Shown in pieces: positions 24,301 to 32,575 of a stretch of DNA of 64,000 bases. Below the pieces are notes generated by a model, which saw only the letters and a program-made list of their open reading frames with translations, searched no databases and was not told where the DNA came from. Source of the stretch: Hahella chejuensis KCTC 2396 (lineage in GTDB: Bacteria > Pseudomonadota > Gammaproteobacteria > Pseudomonadales > Oleiphilaceae); the NCBI RefSeq assembly GCF_000012985.1, contig NC_007645.1:3006501-3070500 (forward strand), given 5' to 3'. The number at the start of each line of letters is the position of its first letter. The stretch's first letter is position 1. Both the position numbers and the translations under genes were made by a program.

Positions 24301-27300
24301 GGTGTAGGCGACGCCCATTTTCAGCGCCGCATACTTGAGCACAAACAGCTCCGGGCTGCGCGGCAACCAGAGCCCGATGACGTCGCCGGCCCCCACGCCT
24401 TGCTCCCGCAACCAGTCAGCGGCCTGATTGGCGAGGCGGGCGAACTCACCGTAGCTGACGTGGGAGTTGAGCCGGGACCATTCCGTCAGCGCGGCGGCCT
24501 GTGGGCGCCAGCTTAACGCCTCCAGATCCGGCGTACGTTCGCATTGATCCTGAATCAGGGCGGGCAGCGGCGTCGCCCCCTGGGCCGGCTGGGCGGGAAT
24601 TTCCGCCGGCGCCGCCAGAGGCAGGCCCAGCACAGGTTCATCCGGACGGTTGACGCAAAGCTCCAGCAGGCTCAGATACACCTCCAGCATGCGCCCGATG
24701 CTGGCGCGGTCGAACAAGGTGCGGTTATACACCGCCTCGCCGTGCATCTGGCCTTGAGATTCGGTCAGGGAGAACAGCAGGTCGAAGGCGGCGCGCTGCT
24801 GGCGAATCGGAAATGGCGTGATTTCCAGTTCCGGCGTTTCCCGGGTCACGGTGGGCGCGTTCTGCAACACGAACATGACCTGGAACAAGGGGTTGTGATT
24901 GAGGGCGCGATCCAGCTCCAGAGACTCCACCACTTTGTTGAAAGGCGGGTCCTGATGCTCATAGGCGTCTAGAGAAACGGTTTTAACTTCCTTGAGTAAC
25001 TCATTGAAAGTAAAGTTTTCCTTGCTGCGAATGCGTAGCGCCAGGGTGTTTACGAAGAAGCCGATCAGCGGCTCCAGCTCGGGCCGGGTGCGGTTCGCCA
25101 CCGGCGCGCCGATGACAATGTCGCGTTGACGGCTGTACACCTTCATCAGGGCGGCGAAGGCGGCGCAGCTCACCATGAACAGGCTGGCGCCGGAGGCGTC
25201 GGCGAAACGGCGCAACGCCGCAGTGAGGCCGCTGTCGATATGAAAGGGCAAGGTGTCGCCGGCGAAATCCGCCTGCGCCGGGCGCGGACGGTCATGAGGC
25301 AGTTCCAGCAGGGGCGGCGCGTCCTCCAGTTGCGTACGCCAGTATTCCAGTTGCCGCTGCGCCTCCGGCCGCTCCAGACGCAAAATCTGCTCGGCGGCGT
25401 AGTCGGCGTATTGCAGGGACAGCGGCGGCAGATTGTGCGTCGCGGCGGCGTCCAGAGCCAAAGTCTCCGGGTTGATAGCCTGATAGAACGCCTTCACTTC
25501 GTTAAACAGGACGCCAATGGACCAGCCGTCGGAAATGATATGGTGCATAGCCAGCAACATGACATGGCGACGCGGCGCCAGCCGCACCAGCAGAACCCGC
25601 AGCAAGGGGCCGCGACTCAGGTCGAAGGGCGTCTGCGCTGCTTCCACGGCTAGCCGTTCCGCCTCCGCTTCCCGTCGATCAGCTGGATGGGACTCCACGC
25701 TGGCCTGCAGAAACTCACAGGACAGTTCCGGGTGAATGCGTTGATAGGGCGCGCCATCCGCCCCCAGAGCCTCGTCTTCATGGAAGGTGGTGCGCAGAAT
25801 CTCATGGCGCGCCGAGGCGCAGGCGAACGCTTCCCGTAAACGGTCCGCGTGCAGCTCGCCATTAATGCGCACGGTCATGTGCAAATTATAGGCGCTGCTG
25901 CCTCCGTCGATTTTGCTGAGGAACCACAGACGCATCTGCGCCGGCGCCAGGGAGGCGCTGCGCGCGCCGCCGGTCGGAGCGCGGCGGCCGGCTTTTTCGG
26001 CGGGCGTCTCCATCTTCGCGGCGTTGCGTTCACGCACTAACGCGGCCAGTTCCGCCACATTGGGACATTCGAACAGGTTGCGTACCGTCAGGCCGGCGCC
26101 GAAGCGCTGGTTGAGGCGGGCGATAATCTGAGTCGCCAGTAGCGAGTGACCGCCCAGCTGGAAGAAATTGTCGCGTACGCCAATGACGTCCTGTTGCAGC
26201 ACTTCTCCCCATACATCGACCACCGCCTGCTCAAATCCGTTACTGGGCGCCACGTACTCGGTCTCGCGGGCGCTGCGCTGAGGAATCGGCAGCGCTTTGC
26301 GGTCGGTCTTGCCGTTGGCGGTCAAGGGGATGGCGTCCAGAGCAATGATCGCTTCGGGAATCATGTAGCCAGGCAGGCGGCGCGCCAGCCGTCGTTTCAG
26401 ATCATCCGCGTCGATACTGCGCCCGAGCGCGCTCACGACGTAGGCGGCCAGATAGGGGCCGAGGCTGTCGTCCTTGATCACGGACACTACACAGTCTTTA
26501 ACCAGTTTCTTACCATTATCTCGTAAGCCATTGATACAGGATTCAATTTCTCCCAACTCTATGCGAAATCCCCGCACTTTCACCTGCTGGTCGATACGCC
26601 CCAGATACTCCAGTTGATCGTCGCTGTTCACCCGCACCAGATCCCCGGTGCGGTACAGGCGTTCGCTGAGATCGCCGGAAAACGGGTTGGCGATAAAGCG
26701 CTGGGCGGTCAGTTCCGGCTTGCCCAGATAGCCCCGCGCCAGACCGCGGCCGCCGATCAATAATTCACCCGCCACGCCGCGAGGAACCAGTTGCAGATTC
26801 TCGTCGATGATATGAATCAGGGTATTACTGATGGGGCGTCCGATGTTGGCCTTGCCGCCGGGGCGTCGCAGGGCGCAGGTGGAGTAGGTGGTGTCCTCGG
26901 ACGGTCCGTAAAGATCATAGACGTGGCGAATGTGGGGCAAGGCGTAGAGCTGCTCCACCAGTTCCTGCTTTAAGGGCTCGCCCGCCAGATTCACCGTGCG
27001 CACCTGCGGCGGCACGGCGTTAGCCCGCAACAGCGCCTGAATGGCGGAGGGCACCGTATTGATCAGACTGACTTTGGAATAGGCGTCCAGATCGCCGGCG
27101 CGCTCCGCCAGCGCGGTCATGTTGTCCGCCAGATGGACGCGGCCGCCGCTGCACAGGGTGACGAAAATCTCGAACACCGAGAGGTCGAAGCATATGGAAG
27201 TAGTGGCCAGCACTTCCTCCAACTCCTCCAGGTGGTATTGGGTCTGCGCCCAGTGAATCAGCGCGCCGACGGAACGATGTTCGATCGCCACGCCTTTGGG

Positions 27301-29196
27301 CAGACCGGTGGAGCCGGAGGTGTAGATCACATAGGCCAGATTGTCCGCGGCCACAGGACGCTGAGGGTTGCTGTCTTCACAGTCCGCGGTCAGGGTTTCC
27401 AGATCGTCCAGCATCAGCGTGACGACGCCCGCTGGCAGACGCCCGCTGGCGGCCTGCTGGGTCAGGGTCAGTCGCGCGCCGCTGTCCTCCAGCATGTAGG
27501 CGATGCGTTCCGTGGGATACGCTGGATCGAGCGGCGCATAGCTGGCGCCGGCTTTGAAGACCGCGAGCAGGGCGACCGCCATGTCCAGTGAGCGATCCAG
27601 GCAAATGCCGATGCGGTCCTCCAGCGTGATCCCGCGCGCGATCAGCAAATGCGCCAGACGGTTGGCGCGGCGGTTGAGTTCCCCATAGCTGAGCGTCTGA
27701 CCATTCCGCATGACCGCCGTCAGCTCCGGATGCAGCTCGGCGCGGCGCTCGAACAGCTGGTGAATGCACAGTGTGTCGGGATAGGGCTGCGCCTCCAGGA
27801 ATAGTCCGCGGCTGAGTTCTTGGTGCTGCTCCCGATCCAGCATGGACAGCCCCATCACCGGGCGCTGCGGTTGATTCAAGGCCGCCTCCAGCAGCGTCAG
27901 GTACTGGCGCGCCATGCGTTGCACGGAGTCTTTGTGCAGCAATTGGGAGCGGAACCAGAAGTCCAGATGGAAGCCGTCTGCGTCCTCTTCGCCGTACACC
28001 TCCAGATCAAAGCGGATCTGACCGGGCTGCGGCAGGCGCAGCGGCGTCACCTGCACGCCTTCCAGTTCGAAGGCGTCCATGGGCGCGTTCTGCAGCACGA
28101 ACAACAGCTGGATCAGCGGCGGGAAGCTGAGATCGCGATCCGGCTGCAACGCCTCCACCATGCGCTCAAAAGGGAGGTCCTGATGATTGTAGGCGCTGAG
28201 GGCCGTGTGCTTGACCCGGCGCACCAGGTCGCGGAAGTTGGGGTCGTCGGACAGATCGCAACGCAGCGGCAGGGTGTTGACGAAGAAGCCCACCAGGGCC
28301 TCCACGTCGGCCTGATTGCGGTTGGCGATGAGACTGCCCACCACCACATCCTGCTGGCCGCTGAGACGGCCGATCAGCACGTTGAAGGCCGCCAGCAGCA
28401 CCATATACAGGCTGGCCCCGGAGGCGCCGGCGAAATGCCGGGCCTGATGCGCCAGCCGCGCTGGCAGGTCGATGCGCACGCAGTCCGCATCTGGCGACGG
28501 CTGCTGAGTGCGCGGACAGTCCAGCGGCAGATTCACCAGCGCCGGCGCGCCCTGCAGTTGTTGACGCCAGAAGTCCAGCTCCTGTTGCAGCAGATCGCCT
28601 TGCAGACGCTCCCGCTGCCACACGGCGAAATCCGCATACTGCAATGCCGGCGGCGGCAGTTCGCAGGGACGATGGCGCAGGGCGGCGCGGTACAGCGCCG
28701 CCAGTTCCCGTACGATGACCCCCACGGACCAGGCGTCGGCGATGATGTGATGAATGCACAGGTTCAGCCAGCTCAGGCTGTGAGAACGGCTGCTGTCCAG
28801 CTCCACCAGGGTGGCGCGCAGCAGCGGCCCCTGGGTGAGATCGAAGGGACGGCGATTCTTCTCCACGAAGTACGCCTGGGCGCGGGCTTTGCGGGCTTCC
28901 AGGTCGCTGTCGGCGAACCACACGCGCTCGATGGCGATGTGCAGGGACGGCAGCACCCGTTGCGTCGGCAGGCCGCCGTCGCTGACGAACAGGGTGCGCA
29001 GAATCTCGTGGCGGGCGATCAGCGTATCCAGCGCCCGCTGCAGCGCGGCGTGGTCAAGGGGGCCTTCCAACTGCAGGGCGGCGCTGATGTTGTAGGCGAC
29101 GTTATCCCCCTCGAACTCATGCAGGAACCACAGGCGCTCCTGGGCGAAGGACAGCGGGAATTGATAAATCTGTACGGCGGTGGAAGCTTCGGTCAT
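21322..29196 (-). CDS. NRPS, C-A(Ala)-PCP-C-A(Pro)-PCP-C
   Basis: 2624 residues, two full modules plus a final condensation domain. C1 has IHHIIADAWS (about 152; Ala replaces the usual Gly), C2 MHHIISDGWS (about 1219), C3 MHHIIFDGWS (about 2302). A1 (core near 625) has pocket code DLFNNALTYK, which I recall as an alanine code from cyanobacterial NRPSs. A2 (near 1705) has DVQLVAHVVK, one residue from the proline code. PCP serines are in NFFQLGGHSLLA (about 1017) and NFFELGGHSLLV (about 2105). C1 opens with LSFAQERLWFLHE, an L-accepting type, which agrees with the preceding module lacking an epimerase. C3 has no module after it on this protein and must work with the Tyr module at 15952. Ribosome site is weak. 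Confidence 0.93.
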   Translation of the reverse strand: MTEASTAVQIYQFPLSFAQERLWFLHEFEGDNVAYNISAALQLEGPLDHAALQRALDTLIARHEILRTLFVSDGGLPTQRVLPSLHIAIERVWFADSDLEARKARAQAYFVEKNRRPFDLTQGPLLRATLVELDSSRSHSLSWLNLCIHHIIADAWSVGVIVRELAALYRAALRHRPCELPPPALQYADFAVWQRERLQGDLLQQELDFWRQQLQGAPALVNLPLDCPRTQQPSPDADCVRIDLPARLAHQARHFAGASGASLYMVLLAAFNVLIGRLSGQQDVVVGSLIANRNQADVEALVGFFVNTLPLRCDLSDDPNFRDLVRRVKHTALSAYNHQDLPFERMVEALQPDRDLSFPPLIQLLFVLQNAPMDAFELEGVQVTPLRLPQPGQIRFDLEVYGEEDADGFHLDFWFRSQLLHKDSVQRMARQYLTLLEAALNQPQRPVMGLSMLDREQHQELSRGLFLEAQPYPDTLCIHQLFERRAELHPELTAVMRNGQTLSYGELNRRANRLAHLLIARGITLEDRIGICLDRSLDMAVALLAVFKAGASYAPLDPAYPTERIAYMLEDSGARLTLTQQAASGRLPAGVVTLMLDDLETLTADCEDSNPQRPVAADNLAYVIYTSGSTGLPKGVAIEHRSVGALIHWAQTQYHLEELEEVLATTSICFDLSVFEIFVTLCSGGRVHLADNMTALAERAGDLDAYSKVSLINTVPSAIQALLRANAVPPQVRTVNLAGEPLKQELVEQLYALPHIRHVYDLYGPSEDTTYSTCALRRPGGKANIGRPISNTLIHIIDENLQLVPRGVAGELLIGGRGLARGYLGKPELTAQRFIANPFSGDLSERLYRTGDLVRVNSDDQLEYLGRIDQQVKVRGFRIELGEIESCINGLRDNGKKLVKDCVVSVIKDDSLGPYLAAYVVSALGRSIDADDLKRRLARRLPGYMIPEAIIALDAIPLTANGKTDRKALPIPQRSARETEYVAPSNGFEQAVVDVWGEVLQQDVIGVRDNFFQLGGHSLLATQIIARLNQRFGAGLTVRNLFECPNVAELAALVRERNAAKMETPAEKAGRRAPTGGARSASLAPAQMRLWFLSKIDGGSSAYNLHMTVRINGELHADRLREAFACASARHEILRTTFHEDEALGADGAPYQRIHPELSCEFLQASVESHPADRREAEAERLAVEAAQTPFDLSRGPLLRVLLVRLAPRRHVMLLAMHHIISDGWSIGVLFNEVKAFYQAINPETLALDAAATHNLPPLSLQYADYAAEQILRLERPEAQRQLEYWRTQLEDAPPLLELPHDRPRPAQADFAGDTLPFHIDSGLTAALRRFADASGASLFMVSCAAFAALMKVYSRQRDIVIGAPVANRTRPELEPLIGFFVNTLALRIRSKENFTFNELLKEVKTVSLDAYEHQDPPFNKVVESLELDRALNHNPLFQVMFVLQNAPTVTRETPELEITPFPIRQQRAAFDLLFSLTESQGQMHGEAVYNRTLFDRASIGRMLEVYLSLLELCVNRPDEPVLGLPLAAPAEIPAQPAQGATPLPALIQDQCERTPDLEALSWRPQAAALTEWSRLNSHVSYGEFARLANQAADWLREQGVGAGDVIGLWLPRSPELFVLKYAALKMGVAYTPIDPEFPLTRVRQMVESAAPRLLVAANAQHGWHDAPCAIAPLPQLWAHLSRRRAEPPPLPDQDCIAYILYTSGSTGVPKGVAMPQRALSNLVAWHRQHPRLSAPARTLQFAAVGFDVCFQEFAATLACGGSLVLCPPSLRQDPRALMAFIREQGVERLFLPFVALQQLAETMAENQPERSPVASDKLCDVVTAGEQLQITAPVRRFFRERPHCRLHNHYGPTEAHVVSALQLEDQPDRWPVLPGIGAPLCGVQLHIFNQLGQPAPAGAPGELYIGGVCLAQGYVGRDDLTSERFITTTIMSSHGEISQRLYRTGDLARRTAQGEFLYLGRIDEQVKIRGFRVEPGEVEAVLNSHDDVKAAAVVARDDGAGMRLLAYIEPRHSAGFDVADLRAWLRKRLPDYMAPARILTLEKMPVTVSGKINRRALPAPDALNDVPELLAEPRSALERSLHDMWSELLGLPHIDIHANFFELGGHSLLVTRLLNRIRARLGVDASVRDVFENPSIAGLAERLAALAPANADDGERLCAQIRPAAPPLSFAQERLWFLHQLEGAAAGYNMPIAMELNGPLDARALHDSFRDIIARHEILRTRFHMAGDAPVQEIHSDTAPDWRFFDLSALPEPEKVAEVSELARQEANYAFDLESDRLLRIRLVKLQEQRHVLLATMHHIIFDGWSNGVFVRELQAFYHSRRTGSAADLPPMQLQYADFACWQRRLLTPQRVQQHLDYWRQELQDAPEAIRLPRRPHSEAAGLCALAVQDLPASTLSALQEFNRQQGSSLYMTMLAAFAALLQRLSGQSDIVVGTTVANRNRQELESLIGFFVNSLPIRLRLDASASFLDLLAQARDKTLQAQAHQELPFDLLVRSLQSPRVAGRQPIFQVVFDFQNGDAPAAAAPPRAVFLDGLEVSYLPGQRGSAKYDLVLSVSAQPEQVRIVFEYDRERFTAEEIAALQEHYQHLLDAAAQRPGDSLLSLAGADGRPATGEADAAEEFDF

Positions 29197-29296
29197 GGCG
29201 GCGTACTTGCTCGTTATTATGTTCTATGGGGTTGTCGTTATGGTTGTCGCTATGGTTGTCGTTATAAATGTTGTTTGTTTTATCCCGGCCTCATTG
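29197..29296. other. Spacer with 12-bp tandem repeats
   Basis: Between two NRPS genes. 29230-29264 holds about three 12-base units of GGTTGTCGTTAT type, one with a single change, ending about 34 bases before the start codon of the 2624-aa gene. On the transcribed strand they read as ATAACGACAACC units, with little secondary structure. Confidence 0.5.
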
Positions 29297-32200
29297 TCAG
29301 GACGACTCCGCGGCGGCGGGGTTCTGGGTCTCCGGATTCTGGATCTCTGAGCGGTGGGCCGCGACGGCGTAGCGGGAGCGGTCGGCGCGACGAATGCCGC
29401 TCTCGGGCGCGGACGGCGCGGCGGCGCCTGGCGCATCGATGGCGGCGGCGAGATCCTTGAGCACCGGCTTATCGAACAACAGGGCCAGCGACAGATCCCG
29501 ACGCAGCCGCCCGCGCAGTTGCGATAGCGCGCGGGTGGCGCTCAGGGAGTGTCCGCCCAATTCCAGGAAGTGATCGTTGCGGCCGATCGGACGATGATCA
29601 AGCACCTGACTCCAGATGTCCGCCACCAGCTTCTCCGTGTCGGTCTGCGGAGCTTCGTAAGGCGCCTCCGCGCGCAGTTGCTCCGCTTCGCGGCGGATCG
29701 CCTGTCGATCCAGCTTGCCGTTGGCGTTCAACGGCAGGCTGTCCCGCTCCCGCAGAATGGCGGGGGTCATGTAGGCTGGCGCGCGCCGCGCCAGCCATTG
29801 GCGAATGTCGTTCAGGTCCAGTGGCGAGTCATCCGCGCTGCGTGGGGTCACAAAGGCCGCCAGCAGCGTGTGTCCGTCCGCGCCCCGTGTCGCCGCCACC
29901 GCCGCTGCGCGCACCCGTTCGTGGCGGGACAGCAAGTGTTCGATCTCGGCGGGCTCCACCCGGTGTCCGCGCACGGATAACTGATCGTCGATGCGACCGA
30001 GGAAATCCAGATTGCCGTCTTCGCGCCAGCGGCCCTTGTCCCCGGTCAGATACACCCGTTCGCCAGGTCTGAGGGGGTGCGCCACGAAATGCGCGGCGGT
30101 GAGGTCGGCGCGTCCCCAGTAGCCTCGCGCCAGGGAAGGCCCGGACAGCGCGATTTCTCCCGCCGCGCCGAGAGGCGCCAGACGCCGTTGACTATCCAGA
30201 ATCAACACCTCGGCGTTGGCGATGGGTTTGCCGATGGGATAGGGACTGGGCTCCTGCGGCGCCAGATAGCAGGAGGCGGCGCACACGCTGAACTCGGACG
30301 GCCCGTAATTATTTGAGACTTTGATGCGGTCGCTGGCGCCGCCGTTGCGAATGCCTTTCAAGGTGTCGCCGCCGGACTGCAGCACGATGTTCTGCAGCAG
30401 ATGCGGATAGTTAACGCAGGCTTCCTCGCACAAGGCCGGGGGCAGGAAGGAGATATCAATGCGTTGTTCATGCAGGAATTCGCATAAGGGGCCGACATCC
30501 CGCCGCAGCGCGTCCGGTGTGATGACGATGGTCGCGCCGGCGCACAGAGACGGCAGCGACTCCCACACGGAGGCGTCGAACGCCGGCGACGCCAGCAGGG
30601 TGGTGCGGCTGCCCGCCTGGATATTAAATTGACGGCGGCTCCATTGGATCAGGTTGATCAGGCCCACATGCTCCAGCATGACGCCCTTGGGCTCCCCCGT
30701 GGAGCCGGAGGTGAAGATCACGTAGGCCAGACTGCGCAGCCCGCAGGCCCGTTCCGGCGCCTGGGCGCGACGGCTGTGCGGGTCGACGGCGTCCAGATTG
30801 AGAAAAGGAATTTGACTGTGTTCGCGCCACAGGGCGGCTTCCGCTGCGTCGCCGATCACCAGCTTGCATTGCGCCTGCTGGAAGGTGCGCAGGCGTCGCT
30901 CCGGCGGATAGTCCGGGTCCACGGGAACGAAGGCCGCGCCGGCTTTGCCCGCCGCCAGTTCCGCGATCAACAGGGCGGCGCTGCGGGGCAGGACGACGCC
31001 GATGCGGTCCTCCACGCCGACGTCATAGCGCTTCTGCAGCAACGCGGCCAGGGCGTTGACGCGTTCGTCCAGCTCGCGATAGCTGATGCGGCGCGCGCCG
31101 TCTTCCACCGCGATGCTGTCCGGGGCTGCGGCGACGGCCTGTTCGAACAGGTCCAGATAACTGTCGCAGGAGGGCAAGGGGGCATCCTCGCCCCGAAAGG
31201 CGTGCAGACGGTCCCGTTCGGCGTTATCCAGCAGGTCAATTTGCTGTAACGCTATGGGGCGGATATTTCCCGCCGCGCCCAAGCCCTGGCGCAACAGGCG
31301 TTCATAATGTCCGCTCAGGCGTTCGACGAAGGCGCTTTCGAACTGCGCCGGGTTATACAGGTAACGCATGACCAGCGTCGCGCCTTCCGGACCATGCTCC
31401 GGCGTGGCGGTGACGCCGAAATCGTAGGGAATGTCTTCGTGCTTGCTGATGCTCTCCACCTGAATGGCGTCGCGGAAAGCCCCATCCGGGTGCGCCGGCG
31501 CCGGGTAGTTCTCGAAGGCGAACAGATGGGTGATCAGATCTTTGCCCAGCGGGCAGAGACTTTGGATGTCGCTCAAAGGCAGATACTGGCGCGACTCCGC
31601 CTCCAGCAAACGCATTTGCGTGGTCTTGGCCAGTTCGCGCAGGGTGTCGTCGGGACCGATGCGTAAACGCAATGGCAGGGTGTTGATGAAGACCCCCACC
31701 ATTTCCATGGCGCCGGGAAGCTCCGCCGGACGACCGGACACCAGAGTTCCGAACGCCACGTCGTCGCAGTCGTTGTAGCGAGCCAGCAGCGCGCCCCAGG
31801 CGGCTTGCAGAAGCGCTCCCGGAGTCAGCCCCCAGTCCGCCGCGGCCTGCCGCACGCGCTCGCTGAGGGGGGCGGGCAGCGTGTGGGTGAGCGTACGTTT
31901 GCCGGCGCTGGCGGGCGCGAGGGTCTGTTGCCGTGGGATCTGGGCGGCCTGGTGGGAATCTTGCAATTGCGCGCGCCAATAGTCCCTGGCCCGGATCTGG
32001 TCCTGGCGCTCCAGCCATTGGATGTAACGGCTGTAGGGCGGCGGCGCGGGCAGGTCCACAGGGCGGCCTTCGCGCAGCGCGTCATAGATCAGGGTGAAAT
32101 CCCGCAGCAGCAGGCCCAGGCACCAGCCGTCCATGAGGATGTGGTGCAGGCTCCACAGCAGGGCGAAACGGTCGTCGCTTAATTGCAGCAGACGCATGCG

Positions 32201-32575
32201 CATCAGCGGCTCCCGCTGTAGATCGAAGCTGCGCTGGCGGTCTTCCGTCTGCGCCTGCCGGATCAGTTCCTCCTGAAAATCCGGGGACGCCTCGCGTAAA
32301 TCGTTGTAATGGAATTCGCCGACCCGTTGATGCAGCACCGCCTGCAGGGGGCGGGACACTTTTTCGGCGATGAACTGGACGCGCAGAATGTCGTGGCGCT
32401 GGAACAGCCGCTCCCAGGCCTGCTCCAGCAGATCCACCCGCAGCGCGCCGCGCAGCCGGTACAGCGCCTGTTCGTGATACACCGGCGCGTCGGGATGCAG
32501 CAGACTTTGATAGAGCATGCCTTCCTGCATGGGGGATAAGGGATACAGGTCCTTTAGATTTTCCTTTTTGATCAT
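29297..32575 (-). CDS. NRPS module, C(D-accepting)-A(Leu-like)-PCP
   Basis: 1092 residues. The N-terminus KENLKDLYPLSPMQEGMLYQ combines a short docking helix with the opening typical of condensation domains that take a D-configured donor, agreeing with the epimerase at the end of the preceding protein. C active site LHHILMDGWC (about 145). Adenylation core FTSGSTGEPKG (about 623). Pocket code read as DAWFQGNVCK, eight of ten to the leucine code DAWFLGNVVK, with a polar Gln at position 299, so a hydrophobic residue like Leu is likely but not certain. PCP serine in HFLELGGHSLSA (about 1008). The last 40 residues are a disordered linker. Start overlaps the preceding stop as ATGA. Confidence 0.92.
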   Translation of the reverse strand: MIKKENLKDLYPLSPMQEGMLYQSLLHPDAPVYHEQALYRLRGALRVDLLEQAWERLFQRHDILRVQFIAEKVSRPLQAVLHQRVGEFHYNDLREASPDFQEELIRQAQTEDRQRSFDLQREPLMRMRLLQLSDDRFALLWSLHHILMDGWCLGLLLRDFTLIYDALREGRPVDLPAPPPYSRYIQWLERQDQIRARDYWRAQLQDSHQAAQIPRQQTLAPASAGKRTLTHTLPAPLSERVRQAAADWGLTPGALLQAAWGALLARYNDCDDVAFGTLVSGRPAELPGAMEMVGVFINTLPLRLRIGPDDTLRELAKTTQMRLLEAESRQYLPLSDIQSLCPLGKDLITHLFAFENYPAPAHPDGAFRDAIQVESISKHEDIPYDFGVTATPEHGPEGATLVMRYLYNPAQFESAFVERLSGHYERLLRQGLGAAGNIRPIALQQIDLLDNAERDRLHAFRGEDAPLPSCDSYLDLFEQAVAAAPDSIAVEDGARRISYRELDERVNALAALLQKRYDVGVEDRIGVVLPRSAALLIAELAAGKAGAAFVPVDPDYPPERRLRTFQQAQCKLVIGDAAEAALWREHSQIPFLNLDAVDPHSRRAQAPERACGLRSLAYVIFTSGSTGEPKGVMLEHVGLINLIQWSRRQFNIQAGSRTTLLASPAFDASVWESLPSLCAGATIVITPDALRRDVGPLCEFLHEQRIDISFLPPALCEEACVNYPHLLQNIVLQSGGDTLKGIRNGGASDRIKVSNNYGPSEFSVCAASCYLAPQEPSPYPIGKPIANAEVLILDSQRRLAPLGAAGEIALSGPSLARGYWGRADLTAAHFVAHPLRPGERVYLTGDKGRWREDGNLDFLGRIDDQLSVRGHRVEPAEIEHLLSRHERVRAAAVAATRGADGHTLLAAFVTPRSADDSPLDLNDIRQWLARRAPAYMTPAILRERDSLPLNANGKLDRQAIRREAEQLRAEAPYEAPQTDTEKLVADIWSQVLDHRPIGRNDHFLELGGHSLSATRALSQLRGRLRRDLSLALLFDKPVLKDLAAAIDAPGAAAPSAPESGIRRADRSRYAVAAHRSEIQNPETQNPAAAESS

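Noticed and set aside
27820-29460. 546-codon open frame on the plus strand
   Set aside because: It lies antisense to two NRPS genes with clear domains; its composition (Gln/His/Arg rich, no motif) is what the opposite strand of GC-rich coding DNA gives.
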